64,000 bases of DNA, taken from an uncultured Methanomassiliicoccus sp. GTDB lineage: Archaea > Thermoplasmatota > Thermoplasmata > Methanomassiliicoccales > Methanomassiliicoccaceae. Shown here in pieces: positions 43,512 through 51,890 of this stretch. Position 1 is the stretch's first letter, and the number at the start of each line of letters is the position of its first letter. The stretch spans positions 98,298-162,297 of the forward strand of contig CALUEU010000005.1 of assembly GCA_944319735.1 (NCBI GenBank), read 5' to 3'. Both the position numbers and the translations under genes were made by a program. The notes below the pieces were generated by a model, which saw only the letters and a program-made list of their open reading frames with translations, searched no databases and was not told the origin of the DNA.

Positions 43512-46500
43512 GTGCTACCCTCCTCTTTCTCGTCTGAGATTCCAAATTCCTTCTGGAAGTCTTCGATCCCCGAGATGTTAGGTCTTACAATTACGTTTGA
43601 GATTCCCCCACCCTGCTTAGTTACACCGATTATGTGGTCAGCTTTGGTGAGTGTAATCTTTCTCAGTGAGATCTGTACAAACTGAGCAGTCTTGGATGAT
43701 TTCTGTACTCTTTTAGCCACCATGTCAGCATTTATTCCGTCTAAGAACATATCTACCTCATCCAGAAGGTAGAACGGGGACGGCTGGTACTCTTGAATTG
43801 CAAATATGAATGCGAGCGCAGTCAGCGATTTTTCTCCGCCGCTGAGTGCATCAAGCCTGAGGACCTTTCCCTGCTTCGGCTTGACCTTTATGCTGAGGCC
43901 CCCTTCAAATGGATTCTCAGGATCCTCTAAAATTAAGTCTGCGTCTCCTCCCTGAGACAGTTCTGAATAGGCTTGTTTGAAGTTTACATTTACTCCTTCG
44001 TAAACTTTCATCAGCGCCACTTTCTTCTTGTCTCCAAGTTCCATCTCTAATTTGAGAAGGTCGTCGCGCTGCGCACCGAGTCTCTTAATCTCATCATCAA
44101 GCTCGTCATAGCGATTCTTTCTTTCAGAATAGTCTTCCAGAGCTCTGAGGTTAACAGCGCCCATGGCGTTCATGGCCCTTTCGCACTGTCTTATTATCTC
44201 TTTCAGAGACTCAATTGTAGGCAGAAATTCGTCAGTTAGGTCAATGTTGTAACCCTGCAGCTCTTCCTCCAGCTCTCTGATGCTGTCCTGGCACTGTCCA
44301 ATTCTGGTGTTGATGTTGATTATCATGCCTTCAGCAGTCTCGATGTCTGCAGAAATCTTGTCTTTTTCAGATCCGAGCCTGACTTTCTGTTTGAACAGAT
44401 CGTCTCTCTTCTTACGCAGGACGTTAATCTCATTTCCCATGGACTCCTCAATCATCCTGAGGGCGGTAAGCTCCACCTTGGCCTTTTCTGCTTCTTCTGC
44501 AGCGGTCTTTCCTTCGGACTTGACCGTTTCTATTTTACTGAGGGTCTGCAGCTTCTCTTCCTCAAGATCTTTCAGCCTGCGTTCTGTCATTCTTATCGTT
44601 GCTGTGAGTGTATCGATCTCCGCCTTCAGCGAAGCCATGTTCACCGCTAAATCAGAAGTCTGAGCCTGAAGAAGTTTAAGCCTGTCAGAAAGCTCCCTGG
44701 GTGCAATCTCTTCCATCTTTGCACGGGCAGCTTCTAACGATTCTTTCATTCCGTTCAGGGTAACCTCGTGAGATTCTATCTTTACAGACAACTCGGAAAT
44801 TTCGCTGGAAATCTTCTGTTTCTCGATCTCCTTCTCTTTTTTCTGCTCCACTCCCTGATCATATCTTTCCTTCAGCTGTCTGCGCTGTTTTTCTAAAGTC
44901 TCTAACGTAATTGATGAAGATTTGTCTGCCCCCGTTATCGTATGCAGCTGTCTTTCAAGATCAAGAATCTCATCACGCAGGTCTTTCAGCTCAACTGACA
45001 GATTTTCCGATGCCAGCAGAGCTTTCTCCAGCTGCTGTGAAATCTCTTCTTTTTTACCCTTGGAGGATGATCCGAACTTGAGATTGGACTGCTCTACATT
45101 TCCTCCGACCATTGCACCGGAGGCTTCCAGAAGCTCTCCGCCTGCAGTTACTAGCCTGACACCGCCCATCAGCTTTCTGGCCTGATCCAAAGTATCTACG
45201 ACAACTGTGTCTCCCAAGACATACCAGAATGCCGCGCGGTACTGCTCGTCAAACTTGACTAGATCGATTGCAAAGCCGACAGCATCTTTGGCTGCCATGA
45301 TGGCCTTTCCTCTCGGGCGGCCGTCAAGCATTTTTGTGAGGGGCAGAAAAGTCGCTCTTCCCGATCTGTTGTTTTTGAGGTATTGTATACATTCTGCAGC
45401 GGTCTGGTCATCATCGACGACTATGGCCTGCATCCTGTTTCCTGCAGCGATATTCAAGGCAGTCTGATACGCTGGATCCACTTCAGCAAGTTCTGCTATC
45501 GTGCCGTGAATGCCTCTGATTTTCAAAGAGTCTCTGGCATCTAGGATGGCGCGCACAGCTCTGTTGTATCCTCTTGCTACATCGCCTGCGGCTTCCTCTT
45601 CGGCTTTAATGCGGGTCAACTCTCTGGTCAGACTCTTAACGGCCTGTTCCAGTTCGTCTGATTCTCTCATCAATCTTGTTTCCGCACTGCGTTTGGCCAT
45701 CAGCCTTTCCTGCAGCTCTCTGAAGTCCTTTTCAGAGGTTTTTTCGCCGTCTTTGATCTCTTTGATCTTCCAATCGATCTCTTTGACTTCAAAGTCCAAC
45801 GAGTTTACTCTTTCGCTTGCTTCAGCGATATCAGAGTCAAAGCGGTTTTCCCTGCTGACAAGCCTTTCCATTTCCATCTTCATGGAATTCAAAACTCTGT
45901 CTGATTCCCTGACTAGAGCTTCTTTCTCGTTGATTTCCTTGTCTAAGCCTGCAAGCTGCTCATCACAGGCTGAAATCTTATTCTGAGTCTCTTCCAGTTC
46001 CTTTTTGGATTTAGCCAGTTTCTCTTCTTCTGAAGCATACTCATTTTTGTTTTTTTCCAGCTGGCTCTTCAGCTCTGAGACTTCCTGGTTCATCTCATCA
46101 TGTTCTTCATCAATCTCAACAATGGACTCTTCAAGCTCAGCAACCGTCTGTGCAGATGTTGCAACCTTATCTTCCATTCTTGCAACCTGAATCTTCAAGA
46201 CATCGATTTTCTTCTGCAGTTCTTTGAACTCTTCTCCGCCCTTCGATTCCAGTTCCTCTTCGATTTGAACTATTGACTCTTCAATTTCGTTGATCTTGCC
46301 GAAGATCTCTGATTTCTTCAGCTTGCCGTCTTCAATCTGCTTGTTGAATGTCTCAATCTGATCGCGGAGGCTTCTTATCTCAACTAAAGTGTTCTCTTTT
46401 CTGCGCTTAGCCAGCTTGGCTTTGGAAAGTGTGAGTTTCTCCTCAAGCTCCATGTACTTGAGCGCATTCTCTTTTTCTTTCTCCAGCTGTCTCATCTGAG

Positions 46501-47113
46501 CCATTATTTCATTGAGGATGATGCTGATGCGCTCAATGTTAGCATTAGCCTCCTCTCTCTCTGCGCTTGCCTTGTTCAGCTCCTCGTCGAACTTCGCTAT
46601 GCCGGAAATGTTGTCTAAAATCTTTCTCCTTTCAACATTGGACATAGTCACGATTCTGGTGACATCTCCCTGCTGCACCAGATTGTATCCGTCGGCGCTT
46701 ATGCGTGCATTGGAAAGCAGCATATCGAACTCAGTCAGGGATGATTTTCTGTCGTTGACGTAAAAATATGAAGTGTAGCCTTCGCCGTCGGCGGACATCT
46801 TGATCATTCTGGTAAGGCGCACTATTTCTTCATCTATGGGGATGGTACGGTCTGTATTGTCAAAAACAAGTGAAACTTTACAGTATTTGGCAGGATTCTT
46901 ATTGTTTCCGCCGTTGAATATGAGGTCTGACAGCTTACCAGCTCTGATGGCCTTAGAGCTTTTAGGACCTAAAACGAACAATATTGAATCAGATATGTTT
47001 GATTTGCCGGACCCGTTAGGGCCAGTGACTGCGGTATACCCTTCAAGAAGTGGAACAGTAAGCTTTTTTCCAAATGACTTAAAGTTTTCCAACTCGATCT
47101 GTTTTAAATACAT
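43508..47113 (-). CDS. smc: Chromosome segregation ATPase SMC
   Basis: A 1201-residue SMC protein. Walker A is GPNGSGKSNISD (about 32-43). Two long coiled coils (about 170-500 and 690-1040) flank a hinge at about 515-670 containing IRGIHGTIAELAEVD and GNRMQAIVV. The C-terminal head has the signature LSGGEKSLTALAF and Walker B YLLDEVDMFLDGIN. It organises chromosomes with ScpA and ScpB encoded behind it. The start codon follows a GGAGG that lies in the arm of a small hairpin, see the separate entry. Confidence 0.97.
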   Translation of the reverse strand: MYLKQIELENFKSFGKKLTVPLLEGYTAVTGPNGSGKSNISDSILFVLGPKSSKAIRAGKLSDLIFNGGNNKNPAKYCKVSLVFDNTDRTIPIDEEIVRLTRMIKMSADGEGYTSYFYVNDRKSSLTEFDMLLSNARISADGYNLVQQGDVTRIVTMSNVERRKILDNISGIAKFDEELNKASAEREEANANIERISIILNEIMAQMRQLEKEKENALKYMELEEKLTLSKAKLAKRRKENTLVEIRSLRDQIETFNKQIEDGKLKKSEIFGKINEIEESIVQIEEELESKGGEEFKELQKKIDVLKIQVARMEDKVATSAQTVAELEESIVEIDEEHDEMNQEVSELKSQLEKNKNEYASEEEKLAKSKKELEETQNKISACDEQLAGLDKEINEKEALVRESDRVLNSMKMEMERLVSRENRFDSDIAEASERVNSLDFEVKEIDWKIKEIKDGEKTSEKDFRELQERLMAKRSAETRLMRESDELEQAVKSLTRELTRIKAEEEAAGDVARGYNRAVRAILDARDSLKIRGIHGTIAELAEVDPAYQTALNIAAGNRMQAIVVDDDQTAAECIQYLKNNRSGRATFLPLTKMLDGRPRGKAIMAAKDAVGFAIDLVKFDEQYRAAFWYVLGDTVVVDTLDQARKLMGGVRLVTAGGELLEASGAMVGGNVEQSNLKFGSSSKGKKEEISQQLEKALLASENLSVELKDLRDEILDLERQLHTITGADKSSSITLETLEKQRRQLKERYDQGVEQKKEKEIEKQKISSEISELSVKIESHEVTLNGMKESLEAARAKMEEIAPRELSDRLKLLQAQTSDLAVNMASLKAEIDTLTATIRMTERRLKDLEEEKLQTLSKIETVKSEGKTAAEEAEKAKVELTALRMIEESMGNEINVLRKKRDDLFKQKVRLGSEKDKISADIETAEGMIININTRIGQCQDSIRELEEELQGYNIDLTDEFLPTIESLKEIIRQCERAMNAMGAVNLRALEDYSERKNRYDELDDEIKRLGAQRDDLLKLEMELGDKKKVALMKVYEGVNVNFKQAYSELSQGGDADLILEDPENPFEGGLSIKVKPKQGKVLRLDALSGGEKSLTALAFIFAIQEYQPSPFYLLDEVDMFLDGINADMVAKRVQKSSKTAQFVQISLRKITLTKADHIIGVTKQGGGISNVIVRPNISGIEDFQKEFGISDEKEEGST

Positions 47114-47117
47114 TTAA

Positions 47118-47131
47118 CCTCCGCTCGGAGG
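47118..47131 (-). promoter_or_regulatory. Palindrome that pairs with the smc ribosome site
   Basis: The 14-base perfect palindrome cctccgctcggagg lies 4 bases upstream of the smc ATG (47111-47113). On the minus strand its 3' arm is CGGAGG, the Shine-Dalgarno sequence. A stem of five or six pairs would therefore mask the ribosome site. Whether it forms in the mRNA is not shown. Confidence 0.5.
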
Positions 47132-47202
47132 CGAGACGCTTTCTCTAGAGTTTCTGTGCATCCCACCACAGAATCAACTTCAGTTGAGCGGGGTAAAAAC
47201 GG

Positions 47203-48060
47203 TTACTGGGTATATAATCTTTCTCTCTCTTTGGAATCATTATTGACATTGAAAAAAAGCATTCTTCCTACCAAATCGGAGAGGTCTAATGCTCTTGCAC
47301 CCTTCGGTGTGTTGTATACTAAAAATCTGCCCTTTATGCCCATTACTTCTCCGACGTGCTTTCCTTCGGAACGAACTATCTTCGGAGGAGACTTCGGTCT
47401 TGCTGTTATTGGATACCTGTCAAAAGTAGACAGATCATTATTCAATGTGTTATGCCAGGCATTTATTCTCTGCAGATAGGTATTGTAGACATTCTGCATC
47501 TGCTGCATGGAAGATGCAGTTACCCACTGTTTCATCAATATTCCCGGTTTTATGTCCTGAGGAATTTTAAACCTCTTGGAAACTTCTTTTTCAAGCTTTC
47601 TTGCTTCCAGCCTGTTTTCACATGTAAAAATTATTGAGGCTGCATCAGCTCCCTGCTCAGTTATGCGTTCCTTGAATCTTTTTTCTGAAGTCATCCCTAC
47701 TTTTATCAGATTGCTGTAAAGAGCTAGGTAAACAACATGTGGTCTGGTACAGAAGGGAGGGCTGCTGCATCTTTCTCCAGTGCATCTAGGCTCAAAAATA
47801 CACTCCAATCTTGGAATGGCTGGAGGGCTGCATCTGAGACAAGTTGCATTTTTAGTAAGTTTGACCTGCTGCGGGCATGGAATGTACTCATCGTCTTCCA
47901 TCATTCCTACGCAGGTCTTGTCCCTTGAGGCTGAAAAATCAAGGTATGTCAGATTGAGTCTTTCAACAGATTTATCTTCAGAATCATAGAGCAGTACCAC
48001 TGGGTCAAAATCATCCCAGTAGTATGCGATTACATGTTTTGCTGTACCCTTACTCATCAT
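47203..48060 (-). CDS. DUF2797 domain protein with GIY-YIG-like region
   Basis: About 285 residues from ATG 48058-48060. A Cys-rich middle part (CPQQVKLTKNATCLRC, then CIFEPRCTGERCSSPPFC between about 70 and 110) suggests bound zinc. It is followed by VVYLALYSNLIKVGMTSEKRFKERITEQG (positions about 115-145), which resembles the GIY-YIG nuclease core. This is the layout of DUF2797, whose function is not known. It overlaps the kptA 3' end by about 11 bases on the same strand, so both may be co-transcribed and work on RNA; this is inference. Confidence 0.8.
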   Translation of the reverse strand: MMSKGTAKHVIAYYWDDFDPVVLLYDSEDKSVERLNLTYLDFSASRDKTCVGMMEDDEYIPCPQQVKLTKNATCLRCSPPAIPRLECIFEPRCTGERCSSPPFCTRPHVVYLALYSNLIKVGMTSEKRFKERITEQGADAASIIFTCENRLEARKLEKEVSKRFKIPQDIKPGILMKQWVTASSMQQMQNVYNTYLQRINAWHNTLNNDLSTFDRYPITARPKSPPKIVRSEGKHVGEVMGIKGRFLVYNTPKGARALDLSDLVGRMLFFNVNNDSKERERLYTQ

Positions 48061-48688
48061 TGACAACTGTCAGGTACTCCGGAGGCACTTCTCTGGTAAG
48101 GAACACAGTTCTGGCAGCATGCTGGATTTCCAGCCCTGAGCTAATCATTTCAGCTGCATTTACTCTTAATATAACTGGAGTATCTGTACGGACCTTGCCT
48201 GCAGTCAAAGCGTCATCATATGTTTTTGAGAGATGCACCATCTTGCGGTCTGATGGCTTGAGCCCAGTCTCTAAGATGATATCCTCCTCCTCTGGAGTTG
48301 TCGGATAGTAGAGATCTTCAGGTATGTTATCAGTAGGATGCTTTAGATCCAGATCAATTGTGTGGCCGTATGTAGCACGCATCTTTCCGTTGGCTATCTG
48401 ATATCTTCCCTTTTCATCGGTTTCGATCAATGCAACAACATGATGGGGCCTGAGCCAGCGGTATCTGGGATGGGTCCTCTTCATTTCATCTATAAAATCA
48501 CGGATGGACACAAATCCTTGCTCGTCCATCTCCAGTCCGAATTTTTCAGGAAAATGGCGAAGGGAGCCGGCCATAGCTTTGCTGATGCGACTCAGTTCCT
48601 CGTCATTCATCAGGTATTTTCCTTCTTCTCCGCATACTTGGCAGAAGTCGCCTCTGAAATAACCGTGCTCTGGACATTCGCGTAACAT
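48050..48688 (-). CDS. kptA: RNA 2'-phosphotransferase (Tpt1/KptA)
   Basis: A 212-residue KptA with an N-terminal zinc ribbon (CPEHGYFRGDFCQVCG). The catalytic domain shows SLRHFPEKFGLEMDEQGFVSI, RYRWLRPHHVV, the GHTIDLDL segment and VHLSKTYDDALTAGKVR, which in the family bind NAD and the 2'-phosphate. In eukaryotes the enzyme removes the splice-junction 2'-phosphate; archaea splice tRNA without one, so its substrate here may be ADP-ribosylated RNA or another 2'/terminal phosphate. The closely linked rtcA (51.9 kb) also handles RNA termini. Confidence 0.9.
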   Translation of the reverse strand: MLRECPEHGYFRGDFCQVCGEEGKYLMNDEELSRISKAMAGSLRHFPEKFGLEMDEQGFVSIRDFIDEMKRTHPRYRWLRPHHVVALIETDEKGRYQIANGKMRATYGHTIDLDLKHPTDNIPEDLYYPTTPEEEDIILETGLKPSDRKMVHLSKTYDDALTAGKVRTDTPVILRVNAAEMISSGLEIQHAARTVFLTREVPPEYLTVVNDE

Positions 48689-48730
48689 ACCAACACGCCT
48701 TAATGTTGCTGATTGATTAATACTTTCCCT

Positions 48731-49621
48731 TCACATCACTAAGTTGTTTGCCTTGTATGCTGCAGAGATTGCGTTTTTCATCAGCATAACAATGGTCATC
48801 GGCCCGACTCCTCCGGGAACCGGTGTAATTGCAGATGCTACTTCCTTGACATTTTCAAAGTCAACATCCCCTACCAGCCTGTAACCTTTTTTGGCTGTGG
48901 CATCCTCCACCCTGTTGGTTCCAACATCTATCACGACTGCTCCTTCTTTCACCATGTCTTTGGTGATGAACCTGGGAGATCCTATGGCTGCCACCACTAT
49001 ATCTCCGGTTTTTACAATCTCTTGAAGATTGCTTGTCCGGGAATGGCAGACCGTAACGGTGGCGTTAGCTCCATTTCCTTTCTGCATGAGAATGGCAGCC
49101 ACAGGCTTTCCGACAATGTTGCTGCGGCCAATGATCACGACATGTTTTCCTGCGGGGTCGTTTCCAGATCTTATAAGCATCTCCTGAATCCCGTGTGGGG
49201 TGGCAGGCATAAAGATAGGATCGCCGATAAGCATTCTTCCTACATTGAACGGATGAAACGCATCTGCGTCTTTGTGAGGGTCAATGCGGTTGATTACTTT
49301 GTTTTCGTCAATATGCTTTGGCAGCGGAAGCTGTACTAGAAACGCATGGATTTCAGGATCAGCGTTGAGCTCGTCCACTTTTTTCAGCAGTTCTTCTTCC
49401 GTTACTTCTGCTGGAAGAATTACTGCTTTAGATTTCAGCCCCAGATCTTCGCAGGCTTTGATTTTGTTATTTACATATATTTTCGATGCAGGGTCATCCC
49501 CTACAAGCACGACCCCCAATCCTGGGACAATGTCGCGCTCTTTTAAATATGCAACTTTTTCTCTCAATTCTTCACGAATCTGCTCTGAGATTTCCTTTCC
49601 GCTGATGATCTGAGCATCCAT
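48731..49621 (-). CDS. folD: Bifunctional methylenetetrahydrofolate dehydrogenase/cyclohydrolase
   Basis: A 296-residue FolD. YVNNKIKACEDLG (about 49-61) contains the catalytic Lys and Tyr region, VQLPLPKHIDENKVINRIDPHKDADAF (about 95-121) the folate site, GRSNIVGKPVA (about 164-174) the NADP loop and TPVPGGVGPMT the C-terminal signature. It interconverts methylene-, methenyl- and formyl-tetrahydrofolate. Most methanogens do this chemistry on tetrahydromethanopterin; presence here fits an order that lacks that branch. FolP is at 5 kb. Confidence 0.95.
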   Translation of the reverse strand: MDAQIISGKEISEQIREELREKVAYLKERDIVPGLGVVLVGDDPASKIYVNNKIKACEDLGLKSKAVILPAEVTEEELLKKVDELNADPEIHAFLVQLPLPKHIDENKVINRIDPHKDADAFHPFNVGRMLIGDPIFMPATPHGIQEMLIRSGNDPAGKHVVIIGRSNIVGKPVAAILMQKGNGANATVTVCHSRTSNLQEIVKTGDIVVAAIGSPRFITKDMVKEGAVVIDVGTNRVEDATAKKGYRLVGDVDFENVKEVASAITPVPGGVGPMTIVMLMKNAISAAYKANNLVM

Positions 49622-49759
49622 ATGATCAGCCTGTAAAGTGCGCCATTAGATTAAGCATTTTGCTGAAACTAATGATTTACATTTGCTGATTTTTGACAAA
49701 AGAGATTTATATAATATCTCGTTTGCACCAATCAAAATAAGATTTTGTTGAGAGGTGGT

Positions 49760-49927
49760 ATGGTGGAAGAGAGCCTTTGCAACGTTGAGTTTATAAAGGA
49801 TAACAATGACTACATAGCCAGAGTCCAAAGTGACATTGGCGGTCTCCGGGAATACCGCAGCTCTTCACTTGAAGAAGTTTTAGAGCAGGTAATTATCGAT
49901 CTTCAGGAAGAGTTCGAAAACGCATGA
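49760..49927 (+). CDS. Small hypothetical protein, 55 residues
   Basis: ATG 49760 is preceded by GAGGTGG 2-8 bases upstream; an earlier in-frame TTG at 49745 is inside the leader. A TATA-like atttatataata (49709-49720) supports transcription starting near 49740. The product is acidic, alpha/beta, with SSLEEVLEQVIIDLQEEFE at the end. The gene precedes a stand-alone RAM-domain regulator by 33 bases, so they form a likely operon. I do not know a function. Confidence 0.65.
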   Translation: MVEESLCNVEFIKDNNDYIARVQSDIGGLREYRSSSLEEVLEQVIIDLQEEFENA

Positions 49928-49960
49928 GACCCGTGTAGCCAAGGACTCAGGGGTGCCTGT

Positions 49961-50296
49961 ATGCGTGATGGTAAAGAAGGATCAGATTATGACTCAATAA
50001 TCTCCTCATACTATGGGGATGATCAAGTCACAGCGATGATTAGTGTAAAAGTAGAGACCAAAGATGTAGATTTAATCGCTGAAAAAATATCTAAAAACCG
50101 ATCTGTTGATGATGTCTATATTCTCACAGGCGAAACGGATATTATGGCGATGGTCCGCTTTAATACATACAAAGAGTTAAAGTCCTTCTTGATTGAAACT
50201 GACGGTATACCAGGAGTAAAAGAGACCAACACTTCAATGGTGGTCACTACTTTCAAAAGAAGCGGGGAATCATTCTTCGAAGAGGATGATCTTTAA
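49961..50296 (+). CDS. Stand-alone Lrp/AsnC ligand-binding (RAM) domain protein
   Basis: A 111-residue protein with one RAM domain: TAMISVKVETKDVDLIAEKIS, DDVYILTGETDIMAMVRFNTY (about 50-70) and a closing GVKETNTSMVVTTF strand. There is no helix-turn-helix; the first ~20 residues are polar and the last ~10 acidic. It may sense an amino acid or modulate a full Lrp protein. A GGGGTG ribosome site precedes ATG 49961. The UPF0147 gene follows after 39 bases. Confidence 0.82.
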   Translation: MRDGKEGSDYDSIISSYYGDDQVTAMISVKVETKDVDLIAEKISKNRSVDDVYILTGETDIMAMVRFNTYKELKSFLIETDGIPGVKETNTSMVVTTFKRSGESFFEEDDL

Positions 50297-50335
50297 CCTC
50301 TAAACCTTTTCAAAATACTTTAGTGGGGTGTAATT

Positions 50336-50590
50336 ATGGCAGACAATTCGAATTTAAAGCAGATTATCGATGTGCTTGATCAACTGGCAGATGATACATC
50401 TGTGCCGCGTAACATTAGACGCGGGGCAAACGATGCTAAGGACAAACTCCTTAAACAAGACGAAGCTTTGGACGTCAAAGCCGCAAGTGCGATCTTTATT
50501 TTAGATGAACTGGCAAACGACCCCAACATTCCATTACACGGTCGCACACTCATTTGGAATATCATAAGTCAGTTAGAGATGGTAAAGTAA
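50336..50590 (+). CDS. UPF0147 family protein
   Basis: An 84-residue all-helical protein matching the archaeal UPF0147 family: the conserved VLDQLADDTSVPRNIRRGANDAK segment spans about 13-35 and LDELANDPNIPLHGRTLIW about 57-75. Function is unknown, but the family is widespread and often near translation genes. A GGGGTG ribosome site lies 10 bases before ATG 50336. A terminator hairpin encloses its stop codon. Confidence 0.9.
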   Translation: MADNSNLKQIIDVLDQLADDTSVPRNIRRGANDAKDKLLKQDEALDVKAASAIFILDELANDPNIPLHGRTLIWNIISQLEMVK

Positions 50591-50598
50591 TCCATCTC
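50576..50598 (+). terminator. Terminator hairpin spanning the UPF0147 stop codon
   Basis: Seven-base arms gagatgg and ccatctc flank a 9-base loop that contains the TAA stop (50588-50590). Seven T residues follow at 50601-50607. The tRNA-Gly gene begins 12 bases further on. Confidence 0.75.
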
Positions 50599-50618
50599 TC
50601 TTTTTTTAATAAATTAAT

Positions 50619-50690
50619 GCGAGCATAGTCTAGTGGTTATGACTTAAGCTTCCCAAGCTTGAAGCCCGGGTTCGAATCCCGGTGCTCGCA
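50619..50690 (+). tRNA. tRNA-Gly (anticodon CCC)
   Basis: Acceptor GCGAGCA/TGCTCGC with discriminator A at 50690, D arm with AGTGGTTA, anticodon stem TAAGC/GCTTG (one G-T pair) with loop TTCCCAA, and T arm with GTTCGAATC. The anticodon CCC reads GGG glycine codons. CCA is not encoded. The 3' end is followed by a toxin-antitoxin module, see the repeat entry. Confidence 0.95.
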
Positions 50691-50833
50691 CCTTTACATC
50701 TAGTTCTATATATTTTCTATTGATTAGTGAAAACTCCGCTGATTTGGATTTATGGTTTTGGAGAACTTCTGCTAACAAAACTATGGGCAACATCATAAAT
50801 ACCAATGATGGGATGATAAGATAAGGTGAAGAG

Positions 50834-51394
50834 ATGGACGCTGTAAATGTTGCCAATTTTTTTGTTGAGCTGGCAAATGCAGAAGAAGACAGCTGCATGA
50901 CCAACCTTAAACTCAACAAACTAGTGTATTTTGCACAGGCCTGGAGCCTTGAAAAATTGGGCAAGCCTCTGTTTGAGGAAGAGGTAGAAGCATGGCAGCA
51001 TGGCCCAGTCATACCATCTGTATACACAGCATTCAGCCCATGTGGCAGAGATAGAATTTCAGAGACTACTGCAGGATATGATGAATCTGAAATTTCTTCA
51101 GAGGAAATGGATCTGCTTTTAGACGTCGCAGATAAATATTGGGATTACTCGGCGTCTGGGTTGAGAAATTTAACACATAAAAAAGATGGTGCATGGTCTC
51201 AGACGTACAGTGAAGTAAGGATTAATAAGATCCCTAAAGACCTCATCAAGAAAGATGTGGAAAATGATCATCTTGATTCTTTTACCGATAAGATTGATGA
51301 AATAATTCCTAATCTTCCAACCGAAGGAAGGCATGATAAAGATGGTCATTTGATTCTTCCTGTGGATACTTATCCAGACTGGGATGAGCAATGA
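50834..51394 (+). CDS. Panacea-domain antitoxin (DUF4065/SocA type)
   Basis: A 186-residue protein. The Panacea/DUF4065 signature is clear: NLKLNKLVYFAQAWSL (about 25-40), then EEEVEAWQHGPVIPSVYTAF (about 50-69) and the DGAWSQTYS segment near 118. In known systems this domain neutralises a toxin encoded next to it, and toxin folds vary widely. Here the next gene, overlapping by 4 bases, has a PemK/MazF-like N-terminus. The C-terminal ~50 residues are polar and acidic and may wrap the toxin. It lies behind tRNA-Gly. Confidence 0.82.
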   Translation: MDAVNVANFFVELANAEEDSCMTNLKLNKLVYFAQAWSLEKLGKPLFEEEVEAWQHGPVIPSVYTAFSPCGRDRISETTAGYDESEISSEEMDLLLDVADKYWDYSASGLRNLTHKKDGAWSQTYSEVRINKIPKDLIKKDVENDHLDSFTDKIDEIIPNLPTEGRHDKDGHLILPVDTYPDWDEQ

Positions 51395-51723
51395 AATTTG
51401 ACAGATGGGACATCTGGCTTGCCAGGGTGGCTTACGAAGACCAACCAGATGTTTACAAAGAACGTCCAGTAGTTGTTTACTCAGAAACTGAATTTTTTGT
51501 TCTTTCATTAAAAGTGTCTTCTCAAAATCCTCACACATATAGAGACGATTATGAGCTACGGATGTGGAAGGAAGCAGGGCTTCACAAACCTTCTTTTGTC
51601 TCATTGAGGCTTGTAAAAATTAAGCTTGATGATATGCTATACAAGATCGGAAAACTTAAGGGTGTGGATGTACGCAGCATACGCGAAATGCTAGAAAATC
51701 TAGAAACAACTAAAATAAGATGA
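51391..51723 (+). CDS. PemK/MazF-like toxin candidate
   Basis: A 110-residue basic protein. FDRWDIWLARVAYEDQPDVYKERPVVVY (positions about 3-30) matches the first strands of the PemK/MazF endoribonuclease fold, including the conserved G/D-x-W and RPVVV elements. The middle (LSLKVSSQNP) and end (LDDMLYKIGKLKGVDVRSIREML) fit the rest of the barrel and final helix, but the family's catalytic Arg/Thr are not certain by eye. ATG 51391 overlaps the Panacea antitoxin stop (ATGA). The pair is most simply a type II toxin-antitoxin system. Confidence 0.72.
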   Translation: MKFDRWDIWLARVAYEDQPDVYKERPVVVYSETEFFVLSLKVSSQNPHTYRDDYELRMWKEAGLHKPSFVSLRLVKIKLDDMLYKIGKLKGVDVRSIREMLENLETTKIR

Positions 51724-51890
51724 GAATGAACCTTATGCTGCAAACCATCTATTTTGTTAAATCATAAAATTTTATGCTACTGCCCAATTACAGCTGTACG
51801 AGCCGGCGCCCGCACCATTTGAATAATTGTATCTTAGATAATCTATTGAAAGGGTTGTAATACTATCTTTTCTATAACCCTCATTCACAA

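Larger units (their letters stand above)
50679..51816 (+). repeat. tRNA-Gly 3'-end near-repeat flanking the toxin-antitoxin module
   Basis: The 14 bases ccggtgctcgcacc at the 3' end of tRNA-Gly (50679-50692) recur as ccggcgcccgcacc at 51803-51816, 12 of 14 identical, in an otherwise AT-rich gap. The second copy is not part of any visible tRNA. Such a pair, one copy completing the tRNA and one beyond the cargo, resembles attL/attR of an integrated element. No integrase is present. Coordinates span both copies and the enclosed genes. Confidence 0.4.

Noticed and set aside
44280..46763. Several long Ser/Leu-rich open frames opposite smc
   Set aside because: They are the reverse of a coiled-coil gene rich in Glu and Lys codons, with no promoter or domain.
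50679..51816. Complete integrative element at tRNA-Gly
   Set aside because: No integrase, replication or structural gene lies between the near-repeats; only the toxin-antitoxin pair is enclosed, so a full element cannot be claimed.
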